From CADCTB01 sp963768975 (GTDB lineage Bacteria > Actinomycetota > Acidimicrobiia > Acidimicrobiales > AC-14): a stretch of 64,000 nt of DNA. Below are positions 17,427 through 23,462 of the stretch, one piece after another. Made by a program: the position numbers and the translations under genes. Under the pieces are notes generated by a model. That model saw only the letters and a list, made by a program, of their open reading frames with translations, was not told where the DNA came from and made no database searches. The first letter of the stretch is position 1; each line of letters opens with the position of its first letter. Where the stretch lies: contig CAVYKB010000012.1 of NCBI GenBank assembly GCA_963768975.1, forward strand, positions 186,001 to 250,000, written 5' to 3'.

Positions 17427-17915
17427 TCAGGTGGAGACGGGCTCGCCGACGAGGTCGTCTGCCGGCGCCGGCGCCGGCGCCGCGCCCCGGCCTCTGGCCC
17501 GCGACACCATGTCGGCCAGGGTGAAGGAGTCCAGGTGCTGGCGCATGTGCTCGCCGACGTCGGCCCACACCGACAGCAGCACGCACTGGCCTTCGTGGTC
17601 GCACGCCCCGTTCTGGTGGGGCTCGCCGAAATCGCCGGCCACGATGGGCCCGTCGACCGCGCTGACGATCTGGCTCAGCGTGAGCTCGGCCGGTGGGCGG
17701 GCCAGCACGTAGCCGCCGCCCACGCCCCGCTTGGACCGCACGAGGCCGGCGCCCTTGAGAGCCAGGAGGATCTGCTCCAGGTAGGGCTGGGGGAGCCCGG
17801 TGCGCTCGGCGATGTCACGCACGGAGGTCGGCTTGGCGCCGTCAGCGTGCAGGGCCAAGGAGAGCAACGCCCGGCTGGCGTAGTCACCCCTGGTCGACAC
17901 CTTCACGCCCCCCAT
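17427..17915 (-). CDS. Rrf2-family transcriptional regulator
   Basis: Winged-helix DNA-binding regulator of the Rrf2/IscR/NsrR family, 162 residues. The N-terminal STRGDYASRALLSLALH, the recognition-helix region GLPQPYLEQILLALKGAGLVRSKRGVGGGY and the wing VLARPPAELTLSQIV are diagnostic. Two cysteines, CDHEGQC, lie where Fe-S members bind their cluster; a third cysteine is not evident, so cluster binding is possible but unproven. The Ala/Pro tail is encoded by GCCGGC repeats at 17461-17481. An in-frame GTG at 17906 is an alternative start. Confidence 0.9.
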   Translation of the reverse strand: MGGVKVSTRGDYASRALLSLALHADGAKPTSVRDIAERTGLPQPYLEQILLALKGAGLVRSKRGVGGGYVLARPPAELTLSQIVSAVDGPIVAGDFGEPHQNGACDHEGQCVLLSVWADVGEHMRQHLDSFTLADMVSRARGRGAAPAPAPADDLVGEPVST

Positions 17916-17967
17916 CCTACGGCGGTGCCGCAGGCTGCGGGTGGAGCCGGCTGTAGCGTGAGTCGCC

Positions 17968-19092
17968 GTGGGCGATCGCGACCAGCCGACCCTGCCGGAC
18001 TACGGCGGAGCGTGCATCGACCAGGTGGTCGCCGCCGCCACCCGCAGCGGCCGCTACGCCGGCCCGGCGCCGGCGCCGCACTGGCTGCCGGGCCCTGCGG
18101 TAGGCGCCTCCCAGGTCGTCCTGCTGGTGCTGGACGGGCTGGGCTGGGCCCAGCTCAAGGAGCGTCCGGGCCTGGCCCCGACGATGAACGCCATGGCCGG
18201 CGGGCCCATCACCACTGTCGCCCCGTCGACCACCGCGGCGGCCCTCACGTCGATCACCATCGGTGCGCCGCCGGCGGTCCACGGGGTGGTGGGCTACCGG
18301 CTCCGGGTGGAAGGTGACCGCATCCTGAACGTCCTGCGCTGGAAGACGCCGGCCGGCGACGCCAGGGAGTCGGTCCCACCCGAGGAGTTCCAGACCATCG
18401 AGCCGTTCGGCGCCACCAAGGCCCCGGTCATCACCCGGGCCGACGTGGCCGAATCGGGCTTCACCCGGGCCCACATGGCCGGCGCCCGCATGTACGGCTG
18501 GCGGGTGGCGTCCACCATCGTGGCCACCGTCGCCGCCCTGCTGGGCGACGGGGAGCGCTTCGTCTACGCCTACTACGACGGGGTGGACAAGGTGGCGCAC
18601 GAGTTCGGCTTCGGAGCTGCCTACGACGCCGAGGTGGTGGCCGCCGACCGCATCGTCGGCGACCTGATCGCCGTGCTACCCGCCGGCGCCGCCCTGCTGG
18701 TCGTCTCCGACCACGGCCAGGTCGACGTGGGCGAGAGCGTCATCTCCCTCGACCCCGAGGTGGCCGACCTCACGACCTTCCTCTCGGGCGAGGGACGGTT
18801 CCGCTGGCTCCACGCCCGCCCCGGCCGGACCGAGGCGCTGGCCGAGGCCGCCCGCCGCCACTACGGCGGGCTCGCGTGGGTCCGCACCCGCGCCCAGGCG
18901 GTGGAGGAGGGCTGGTTCGGCGGCCCCCTGCGCCCCGAGGTGGCCTCCCGGCTGGGCGACGTGGTCATCGCGCCCCGCCAGCACGTCGCCGTGCTGGATC
19001 CCTCCGACCCCGGCGAACAGTGGATGCGCTGCCGGCACGGCTCCCTCACCCCCGAGGAGATGCTGGTGCCGCTGTTGGCTAGCCGGGGCTGA
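17968..19092 (+). CDS. Alkaline-phosphatase-superfamily nucleotide pyrophosphatase/phosphodiesterase
   Basis: Probable metal-dependent phosphodiesterase of the type I nucleotide pyrophosphatase group, 374 residues from GTG 17968. Metal and nucleophile sites are visible: VLLVLDGLGW (Asp), TTVAPSTTAAALTS (Thr nucleophile region), YYDGVDKVAHEFG (Asp and His) and VVSDHGQVDVGE (Asp-His). No signal peptide, so it is probably cytoplasmic. It is divergent from the Rrf2 gene across 52 bases and 19 bases upstream of bpa, with which it may be co-transcribed. Substrate unknown. Confidence 0.86.
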   Translation: MGDRDQPTLPDYGGACIDQVVAAATRSGRYAGPAPAPHWLPGPAVGASQVVLLVLDGLGWAQLKERPGLAPTMNAMAGGPITTVAPSTTAAALTSITIGAPPAVHGVVGYRLRVEGDRILNVLRWKTPAGDARESVPPEEFQTIEPFGATKAPVITRADVAESGFTRAHMAGARMYGWRVASTIVATVAALLGDGERFVYAYYDGVDKVAHEFGFGAAYDAEVVAADRIVGDLIAVLPAGAALLVVSDHGQVDVGESVISLDPEVADLTTFLSGEGRFRWLHARPGRTEALAEAARRHYGGLAWVRTRAQAVEEGWFGGPLRPEVASRLGDVVIAPRQHVAVLDPSDPGEQWMRCRHGSLTPEEMLVPLLASRG

Positions 19093-19111
19093 AGTAGGGA
19101 AGGATCGGGCC

Positions 19112-19609
19112 ATGGCCGACCAGAACTCCCTCGACACTGACCATGAGCAGGCGCTGGTGGTCGCCCCCGAGTCGCCCGAGGAGGAGGCCACCGAGTCGGT
19201 GGCCTCGCCGGCCAAGGTCCTCCGCATCGGCTCGATGACCAAGGAGCTGCTCGAGGAAGTCCGCCGTGCCCCCCTCGACGACGCCGGCCGGGGCCGCCTG
19301 CGCGAGATCTACGAGACATCGGTGCGGGAGCTGGCCGAGGGCCTCTCCGGCGACCTGAAGGCCGAGCTGGCCCGCCTGAGCTCGCCGTTCTCGGCCGAGA
19401 CGCCGAGCGACTCCGAGCTGCGCGTGGCCCAGGCCCAGCTCGTCGGATGGCTGGAGGGGCTGTTCCACGGCATCCAGGCCGCCATCTTCAGCCAGCAGAT
19501 GGCCGCCCAGGCCCAGCTCCAGCAGATGCGCGGCCGCCCTGCGCTACCTCCGGGCATGTCCGCTCCGGGCGACGACAACGCCGGCGCCCGCCCGGGCACC
19601 TACCTCTAG
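19112..19609 (+). CDS. bpa: Bacterial proteasome activator (Bpa/PafE, DUF2587)
   Basis: ATP-independent ring-forming activator that docks on the 20S proteasome and opens its gate for unfolded substrates. The 165-residue protein has a variable acidic N-terminus, the helical core VLRIGSMTKELLEEVRRAPLD, LREIYETSVRELAEGLS, GWLEGLFHGIQAAIFSQQMAAQ, and a flexible tail ending PGTYL. Mycobacterial PafE ends in GQYL, the proteasome-docking motif; GTYL keeps the Tyr-Leu end. This implies that the genome encodes a 20S proteasome, not in this window. Confidence 0.93.
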   Translation: MADQNSLDTDHEQALVVAPESPEEEATESVASPAKVLRIGSMTKELLEEVRRAPLDDAGRGRLREIYETSVRELAEGLSGDLKAELARLSSPFSAETPSDSELRVAQAQLVGWLEGLFHGIQAAIFSQQMAAQAQLQQMRGRPALPPGMSAPGDDNAGARPGTYL

Positions 19610-19611
19610 TT

Positions 19612-19652
19612 TCGAATCGGAACCGGAGGTTCCGATTCGAGGCAGTTGCGCT
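19612..19652. terminator. 13-bp hairpin between convergent genes; element copy B
   Basis: Perfect 13-base arms TCGAATCGGAACC (19612-19624) and GGTTCCGATTCGA (19628-19640) with a GGA loop lie two bases after the bpa stop and before the stop of the convergent small gene, a good bidirectional terminator without a T tract. The hairpin runs directly into the 15-mer CGAGGCAGTTGCGCT (19638-19652) shared with the element at 13575-13589. Confidence 0.65.
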
Positions 19653-19672
19653 CGCTCGGCCGGCGGAGAGCC

Positions 19673-19837
19673 TCAGCGGGTGGGGCCCAGCTCCTCCAGC
19701 TTGGCCAGGTGCTTGCGCAGCTCGGCGCACTCAAAGGCGAACACGTCGGCGTCGTCGCGCACGCTCGGCAGCTTGGCCAGCAGCTCGGTGACGATCAGGT
19801 GGTGGCGGGTGAACTCGTCGACTTCGGGCGTCTCCAT
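19673..19837 (-). CDS. Small hypothetical protein (54 aa)
   Basis: A compact open frame METPEVDEFTRHHLIVTELL to KHLAKLEELGPTR with normal codon use for this genome. It is predicted mainly helical and charged. It ends convergently with bpa, separated by the 19612 hairpin. Function unknown; support is coding character and position only. Confidence 0.5.
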   Translation of the reverse strand: METPEVDEFTRHHLIVTELLAKLPSVRDDADVFAFECAELRKHLAKLEELGPTR

Positions 19838-19958
19838 GCCCGAAGGTTAGGAGCGCTCGCAAGCCGGAGACACCGTGGATGGTGATGACCACCGTGCCGC
19901 CGGAGCGGGCGATGGCGATGTCCAAATGGGGCGCGTCCCCCGGAGCGAAAATGTCGGG

Positions 19959-20316
19959 ATGGACCTGCTGTTCGTCTACGGCACGCTCATGCCGGGCGAG
20001 CCGCTGTGGCCGGTCCTGGCACCCTACGCCCTCTCCTGGCGCCCTTCGACCGCTCTCGGCCGGATTCTGGGATACGGGCCACGGCTATCCCGCCGTGCGG
20101 TTCGACGCCGGCGGCGACCCGGTCCCCGGCGTGATGGTCACCCTGGACCCCGACCGTGCGCCGGCGGCCCTCGCCATGCTCGACGAGGTCGAGGAGGAGG
20201 GTGCCCTGTACCGGCGGGTGGAGGTGGAGACCACCAGTGGCAGGGCATGGGCGTACGAGTGGTTGGGGCCCACCGAAAGCATGTCGCTCCTGCCGAGCGG
20301 GTGGCCGCCGGCGTAG
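19959..20316 (+). pseudogene. Gamma-glutamylcyclotransferase-like (AIG2/GGCT) gene with one frameshift
   Basis: The N-terminal family motif MDLLFVYGTLMPGEP starts at ATG 19959. The matching continuation WDTGHGYPAVRFD, PGVMVTLDP, MLDEVEEEGALYRRVEVET and AYEWLG is in another frame, which stops at 20316. The switch lies at about 20060-20070 (one extra base relative to an intact gene). In the intact fold the protein would have about 118 residues and the cyclotransferase YGTL and catalytic Glu (DEVEEE) motifs. It may be a true pseudogene or a sequence error; the two halves are otherwise undegraded. Confidence 0.75.
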
Positions 20317-20332
20317 CGGTAGCGTTTCGGGC

Positions 20333-20899
20333 GTGGGATTCCTGGACCGGGCGAAGAAGCTGGCCGAGCAGGCCAAGGAGATGGCCGAACAGGCCACCAA
20401 GGCGGCCGAGGGGGCGCTGGGCGAGGCCCGGGCCCGCTCCGGGCCGGGGGCGCCGGCGCAGCCGCCCGCCGCCGACCCACGGATGGGCACGTCGTACCGG
20501 CCGGGCATGCTCGGGCGGCCGGGGTGGCGGGAGAAGGGGCTGACCGACCCCGCCGCCGTGCTGCCCATTGCCGACCGTGACCGGGCCGGCGTGCCCCACA
20601 CCACCAAGAGCGAGATCGTGGAGGAGCCCTTCGGCATGGGCCGGCGATGGAAGGCCGGCGGGGCCGCCGTCGGCCTCTTCTACCGCCTCTACGACGAACA
20701 CGGGGAGTGGGAGCCGCCCGGCGGCCGCACCCCCGTCGAGGGCATCAATGGGGGGTGGCAGGCCAGCCTCCCCGACGGGCGGGCGCTGGTGTTCCTCGCC
20801 GGGCCGCGGGCCGAGGTGGTGCTGGAGACCAACGGGATCGACGACTCGACCCGCTCCGAGCTGGCCTACGCCGTCGCCCGCCAGCTCGCCGACGGCTGA
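20333..20899 (+). CDS. Hypothetical protein with N-terminal helix
   Basis: Not recognised. The 188-residue product from GTG 20333 begins with a Lys/Glu/Ala heptad-like helix (FLDRAKKLAEQAKEMAEQ), then a Pro-rich spacer and a compact C-terminal domain (about residues 75-188) with VGLFYRLYDEHGEWEPP and GRALVFLAGPRAEVVLETNG. It starts 16 bases after the damaged GGCT gene. Its 3' end overlaps the convergent RT gene by 34 bases. Confidence 0.7.
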   Translation: MGFLDRAKKLAEQAKEMAEQATKAAEGALGEARARSGPGAPAQPPAADPRMGTSYRPGMLGRPGWREKGLTDPAAVLPIADRDRAGVPHTTKSEIVEEPFGMGRRWKAGGAAVGLFYRLYDEHGEWEPPGGRTPVEGINGGWQASLPDGRALVFLAGPRAEVVLETNGIDDSTRSELAYAVARQLADG

Positions 20900-22221
20900 C
20901 CCAGCGCCGCCCGCCGGCCCACCAGGGCCTCGTACGCCGCCGGCCCCTCCCTCACCGCCCAGTAGGCGGTGACCAGCGGGACGTGGCCGGCGGCCACCAG
21001 GGCTTCGTACGGCACCAGGCTGCGGGTCCGGGCCGTGCGCCGGCCAGTGGCCGCGTACCGGGCCTCCCGCTGGACGTGGGCGTCGAGGGCGGCGAGCCCA
21101 TCCGGGCCGCGCAGCATGGGCAGGAACCACGTGGCCCAGGAGAAGTCGCTGCGCTCGCCGGGTACGCCGTAGAGGCGACGGTTGGTCCGCCGGACGAACG
21201 CGGCCAGCGCCCGCTCGGGGCCGGCGCCCGTGCGTTCCCGCCAGCGTAGGAGCCGGCGGGCCAGGCGGGTGGCCCGGCCCCGCAGCTTGCGCTCGGTCAG
21301 GGGAGCCAGGCCCACGGCGCCCGCGGCGTACCGGAAGCCGAGGAAGTCCCACGGCTCGCCCGGCGCCGTCACCGACGACTTCGTCTCGTTGACCTCGAGG
21401 CCGCGCTCCGCCAACCGGGCCCGGACGAGCCGGTCCAGCTCGACGATGTCCGCCGGCGGGGCCAGCACGACGATGTCGTCGCTGTAGCGGGCGTAGGTCG
21501 CCCCGGTGGCTGCGACCTCGTGGTCGAGCTCGCGCAGGTAGAGCGTGGCCAGCAACGGCGCCAGCGGCGTGCCGGCCATCACCCCCTTGCGGCCGGCGTC
21601 GACCACCTGGCCTTCGCGGGTGACCCGCGGGTCGCGCAGGGCGGCCTCCAGCAGCTGGCGCACGGGGCCGGCGGCGAAGGCGGGCGGAAGGCGGGCCAGG
21701 AGGTCCTCGATGTCGATGGAGTTGAAGTAGTCGCGCACGTCGAGGCGGATGGCGGCCTTGGCGCCCAGATCCTGGTCGGCCAGGACGTTGCGGAAGGCCA
21801 CCCGGGCCCCGCCGCCGGGCAGGAACGACCGGCACCAGGGCGACGCCGCCTCGGCCGCCGCCGGCTGCAGCAGCCGGTTGACGGTGCGGAACAGGAGCTC
21901 GTCGGGGGCGGGGTAGGAGAACACCCGCTTCTTGCGCCCGTCCGCCTTGTTCAGCCACCCCTCCGTGGGCGGCGCCGGCCGGTGCGTGCCGGCCAGCACG
22001 TCGGCGCCGATGCGGAGGTGGTCGCCGGCGACGAGGAGCCGCTCGTAGTCGGCGATGCGGTCGAGCCGGCGCGGGCAGCGGGTGCGGAAGGCGTCGACCG
22101 CGGCCAGCCACGGTTCGTCGGTGGCCAATTCAGAGAGCGAGCGGGAGGGAGGTCGCTTTGAAGCGGCATTGCCGCACTCGGAGGTACGCAAGACATCCGC
22201 CTCCAGGGAATTCGTGGTCAT
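20866..22221 (-). CDS. Free-standing reverse transcriptase (RNA-directed DNA polymerase)
   Basis: An apparently complete RT, 451 residues from ATG 22221. Palm motifs in order: RT3 RLDVRDYFNSID (catalytic Asp161), RT4 KGVMAGTPLAPLLATLYL (about 212-229), RT5 YARYSDD (Asp248/Asp249), RT6 LEVNETKSSVTAPGE (275-289) and RT7 WDFLGFRY (291-298). Then comes a basic thumb-like region (RRLLRWRERT) and a C-terminal domain ending near VPLVTAYW. No maturase HNH domain, Cas1 or nitrilase fusion is visible. The YSDD box and GTPLAPLLA motif differ from group II intron (YADD, PQGG) and DGR enzymes. As I recall, similar unclassified free-standing RTs exist in Clostridia and Actinobacteria. The first ~31 codons have about one third A/T third positions, unlike the rest, and overlap the structured element 22137-22266; TTG 22128 is an alternative start without a ribosome site, while ATG 22221 has GGAG 6 bases upstream. 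Confidence 0.93.
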   Translation of the reverse strand: MTTNSLEADVLRTSECGNAASKRPPSRSLSELATDEPWLAAVDAFRTRCPRRLDRIADYERLLVAGDHLRIGADVLAGTHRPAPPTEGWLNKADGRKKRVFSYPAPDELLFRTVNRLLQPAAAEAASPWCRSFLPGGGARVAFRNVLADQDLGAKAAIRLDVRDYFNSIDIEDLLARLPPAFAAGPVRQLLEAALRDPRVTREGQVVDAGRKGVMAGTPLAPLLATLYLRELDHEVAATGATYARYSDDIVVLAPPADIVELDRLVRARLAERGLEVNETKSSVTAPGEPWDFLGFRYAAGAVGLAPLTERKLRGRATRLARRLLRWRERTGAGPERALAAFVRRTNRRLYGVPGERSDFSWATWFLPMLRGPDGLAALDAHVQREARYAATGRRTARTRSLVPYEALVAAGHVPLVTAYWAVREGPAAYEALVGRRAALGQPSASWRATA

Positions 22222-22266
22222 GCGCTGCTCCGCCCGGAGGCGCCCGAAGGCATCCCTCCCGCTCGC
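22137..22266 (-). ncRNA. Candidate structured RNA at the 5' end of the reverse transcriptase gene
   Basis: A perfect 14-bp inverted repeat (GCGAGCGGGAGGGA at 22137-22150; its complement at 22253-22266) encloses 102 bases. Inside, on the minus strand, are tandem tetraloop hairpins GCC-TTCG-GGC (22242-22251) and CGCC-TCCG-GGCG (22231-22242), a GGAGG/CCTCC pairing (22180-22184 with 22200-22204) and GCGGC-AAT-GCCGC (22163-22175). This gives a multibranched RNA closed by a long stem, immediately before or across the RT start. Retron ncRNAs are likewise bounded by inverted repeats upstream of their RT; a translational control structure is the alternative. Expression is not shown. Confidence 0.45.
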
Positions 22267-22320
22267 CGCAGGACGCTACAGGAGCGGATCGACGACCGGG
22301 TTGATGGGTACAGGCCGTCT

Positions 22321-22503
22321 ATGAACCGCATTTTCCTCATTGTGGCCGTTGTCCTGTTCGCCATCGCCGCCCTGTCTGCCTTCAGCGACGACTTCAGCGT
22401 CAACGAGCTCGGCTTCCTCGGCCTCGGCCTGGCCGCCTGGGCCGCCGCCCCCCTGGTCGCCACCGTCCCGATGGCAGGGCGGCGGCGCTACGCCCGCCGG
22501 TAG
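22321..22503 (+). CDS. Small two-helix membrane protein (60 aa)
   Basis: A 60-residue product with two hydrophobic segments (FLIVAVVLFAIAAL, about 4-18, and LGFLGLGLAAWAAAPLVATV, about 31-50) and a basic C-terminus RRRYARR. No family recognised. It is divergent from the RT gene, with the start codons 99 bases apart. No ribosome site is obvious upstream of the ATG. Confidence 0.6.
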   Translation: MNRIFLIVAVVLFAIAALSAFSDDFSVNELGFLGLGLAAWAAAPLVATVPMAGRRRYARR

Positions 22504-22540
22504 CCAGTCGATTTCCCCGCCGGCGCCGAATACAGGGGGT

Positions 22541-22927
22541 ATGACCTCCCAGGCCCGGTCTTATTCGCTCGCCGCCTTCCTCGTCGCCGCCGGCGCCGCC
22601 CACTTCGTGATGCCCCGCGCCTACGAGCGGATCGTCCCCGGCATGCTGGGCGACGCCGCATTCTGGGTGCGCTGGAGCGGGGTGGCCGAGCTGGCCTGCG
22701 CCGGCCTCGTCGCCCATCCCCGCACCCGCCGGGTGGGGGCGCTGGCCGCCGCCGGCCTCTTCCTCACCGTGTTCCCGGCCAACGTGAAGATGGCCCTCGA
22801 CGGCGGCGTGCCCTACGGGCTGGGGTGGGCCCGGCTGCCGCTCCAGGTCCCCCTGGTGTGGTGGGCGCTGCGGGTGGCTTACCCGGCCGAACGGACGGCG
22901 CCGGCGAGGGAGGGGCGGTCCAGGTAG
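22541..22927 (+). CDS. DoxX-like membrane protein
   Basis: Four hydrophobic helices over 128 residues from ATG 22541 with GGGGG just upstream. The pattern FLVAAGAAHFVMP, RWSGVAELACAGLVAHPRTRRVG, FLTVFPANVKMALDGG and LPLQVPLVWWALRVAY is typical of the DoxX/DUF4870-like small membrane family, often linked to quinone or thiol redox. Function here is unknown. Its 3' end overlaps the convergent CoA-binding gene by 49 bases. Confidence 0.75.
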   Translation: MTSQARSYSLAAFLVAAGAAHFVMPRAYERIVPGMLGDAAFWVRWSGVAELACAGLVAHPRTRRVGALAAAGLFLTVFPANVKMALDGGVPYGLGWARLPLQVPLVWWALRVAYPAERTAPAREGRSR

Positions 22928-23322
22928 GCCAAGCCGGCGGCCTCGACCACCGCTTTGGCCGCCGCGGCGTCGTCCGCCGGCAGCCAGCATCCCTCGGGGT
23001 CGGCCCCGCCGTCCTCGCCGAGCCCGGAGTGCACCCACACCACGCCGGCGCCGCATCTCGCCGCCGCCGCCACCGCGTCGGGGAGCTCGTCGAGCGGCCG
23101 GTACGTCCACACCACGTCCGCGTGCGCCGGCGGGGCGCCGACCCGGCGCTCGACAACCTCGCCGTCGGCGATCTCGTAGGCGGTGTAGTCCTCCGGGCCG
23201 GGGCCGCCGTGCACCACCACCTCGTAGCCGGCGCGGGCCAGGGTGTCGGGGACCTTGCGCGTCGGCCAGTCGATCAACAGGAAGGACCGGGCCCCGGCCA
23301 GGACCGAATTTGCGTCCGTCAT
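22879..23322 (-). CDS. CoA-binding domain (YccU-like) protein
   Basis: A 147-residue Rossmann-fold protein resembling the CoA_binding_2 family: SFLLIDWPTRKVPDTLARAGYEVVVHGGPG, VVWTYRPLDELPDAVAAAARCGAGVVWVHSGL and a C-terminal AAAKAVVEAAGLAYLDRP. In canonical members the last block holds a conserved cysteine (NRCP), not seen here. The start is ATG 23322, 140 bases from dnaE in divergent orientation. Confidence 0.7.
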   Translation of the reverse strand: MTDANSVLAGARSFLLIDWPTRKVPDTLARAGYEVVVHGGPGPEDYTAYEIADGEVVERRVGAPPAHADVVWTYRPLDELPDAVAAAARCGAGVVWVHSGLGEDGGADPEGCWLPADDAAAAKAVVEAAGLAYLDRPSLAGAVRSAG

Positions 23323-23387
23323 CCGACCTCCACCTCCACCGGCCCGGTCGCCCCGAGCACCGCACCAACGATACCGCCTGTCGACCC

Positions 23388-23462
23388 TTCCCCGGCTCCG
23401 TCCATTCGCCTAGAATGACACCGCTGTAACTCGTCCACAGCCCGTCCACAGGGGGTCCCCGG
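23388..23462 (+). promoter_or_regulatory. dnaE promoter region with two DnaA-box-like sites
   Basis: TAGAAT (23411-23416) is a strong -10 candidate; TTCCCC (23388-23393) stands 17 bases before it as a weak -35. Downstream, TCGTCCACA (23431-23439) and CCGTCCACA (23442-23450) repeat in tandem 11 bases apart. They differ by one and two bases from the actinobacterial DnaA box TTGTCCACA. A GGGGG ribosome site follows (23451-23455). Confidence 0.45.

Noticed and set aside
19731..19925. Minus-strand frame with TTG start reading DIAIARSGGTVVITIHGVSG
   Set aside because: The first part reads protein-like, but it runs into the wrong frame of the 54-residue gene and has no ribosome site. It may be a fragment of a lost gene; too little to call.
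20866..22321. Diversity-generating retroelement around the RT
   Set aside because: No template/variable repeat pair, no avd-like gene and no C-type lectin target were seen, and the RT motif 4 does not have the DGR form.
20866..22321. Group II intron encoding the RT
   Set aside because: No maturase endonuclease domain and no recognisable domain V hairpin downstream; the RT 3' end overlaps a convergent host gene.
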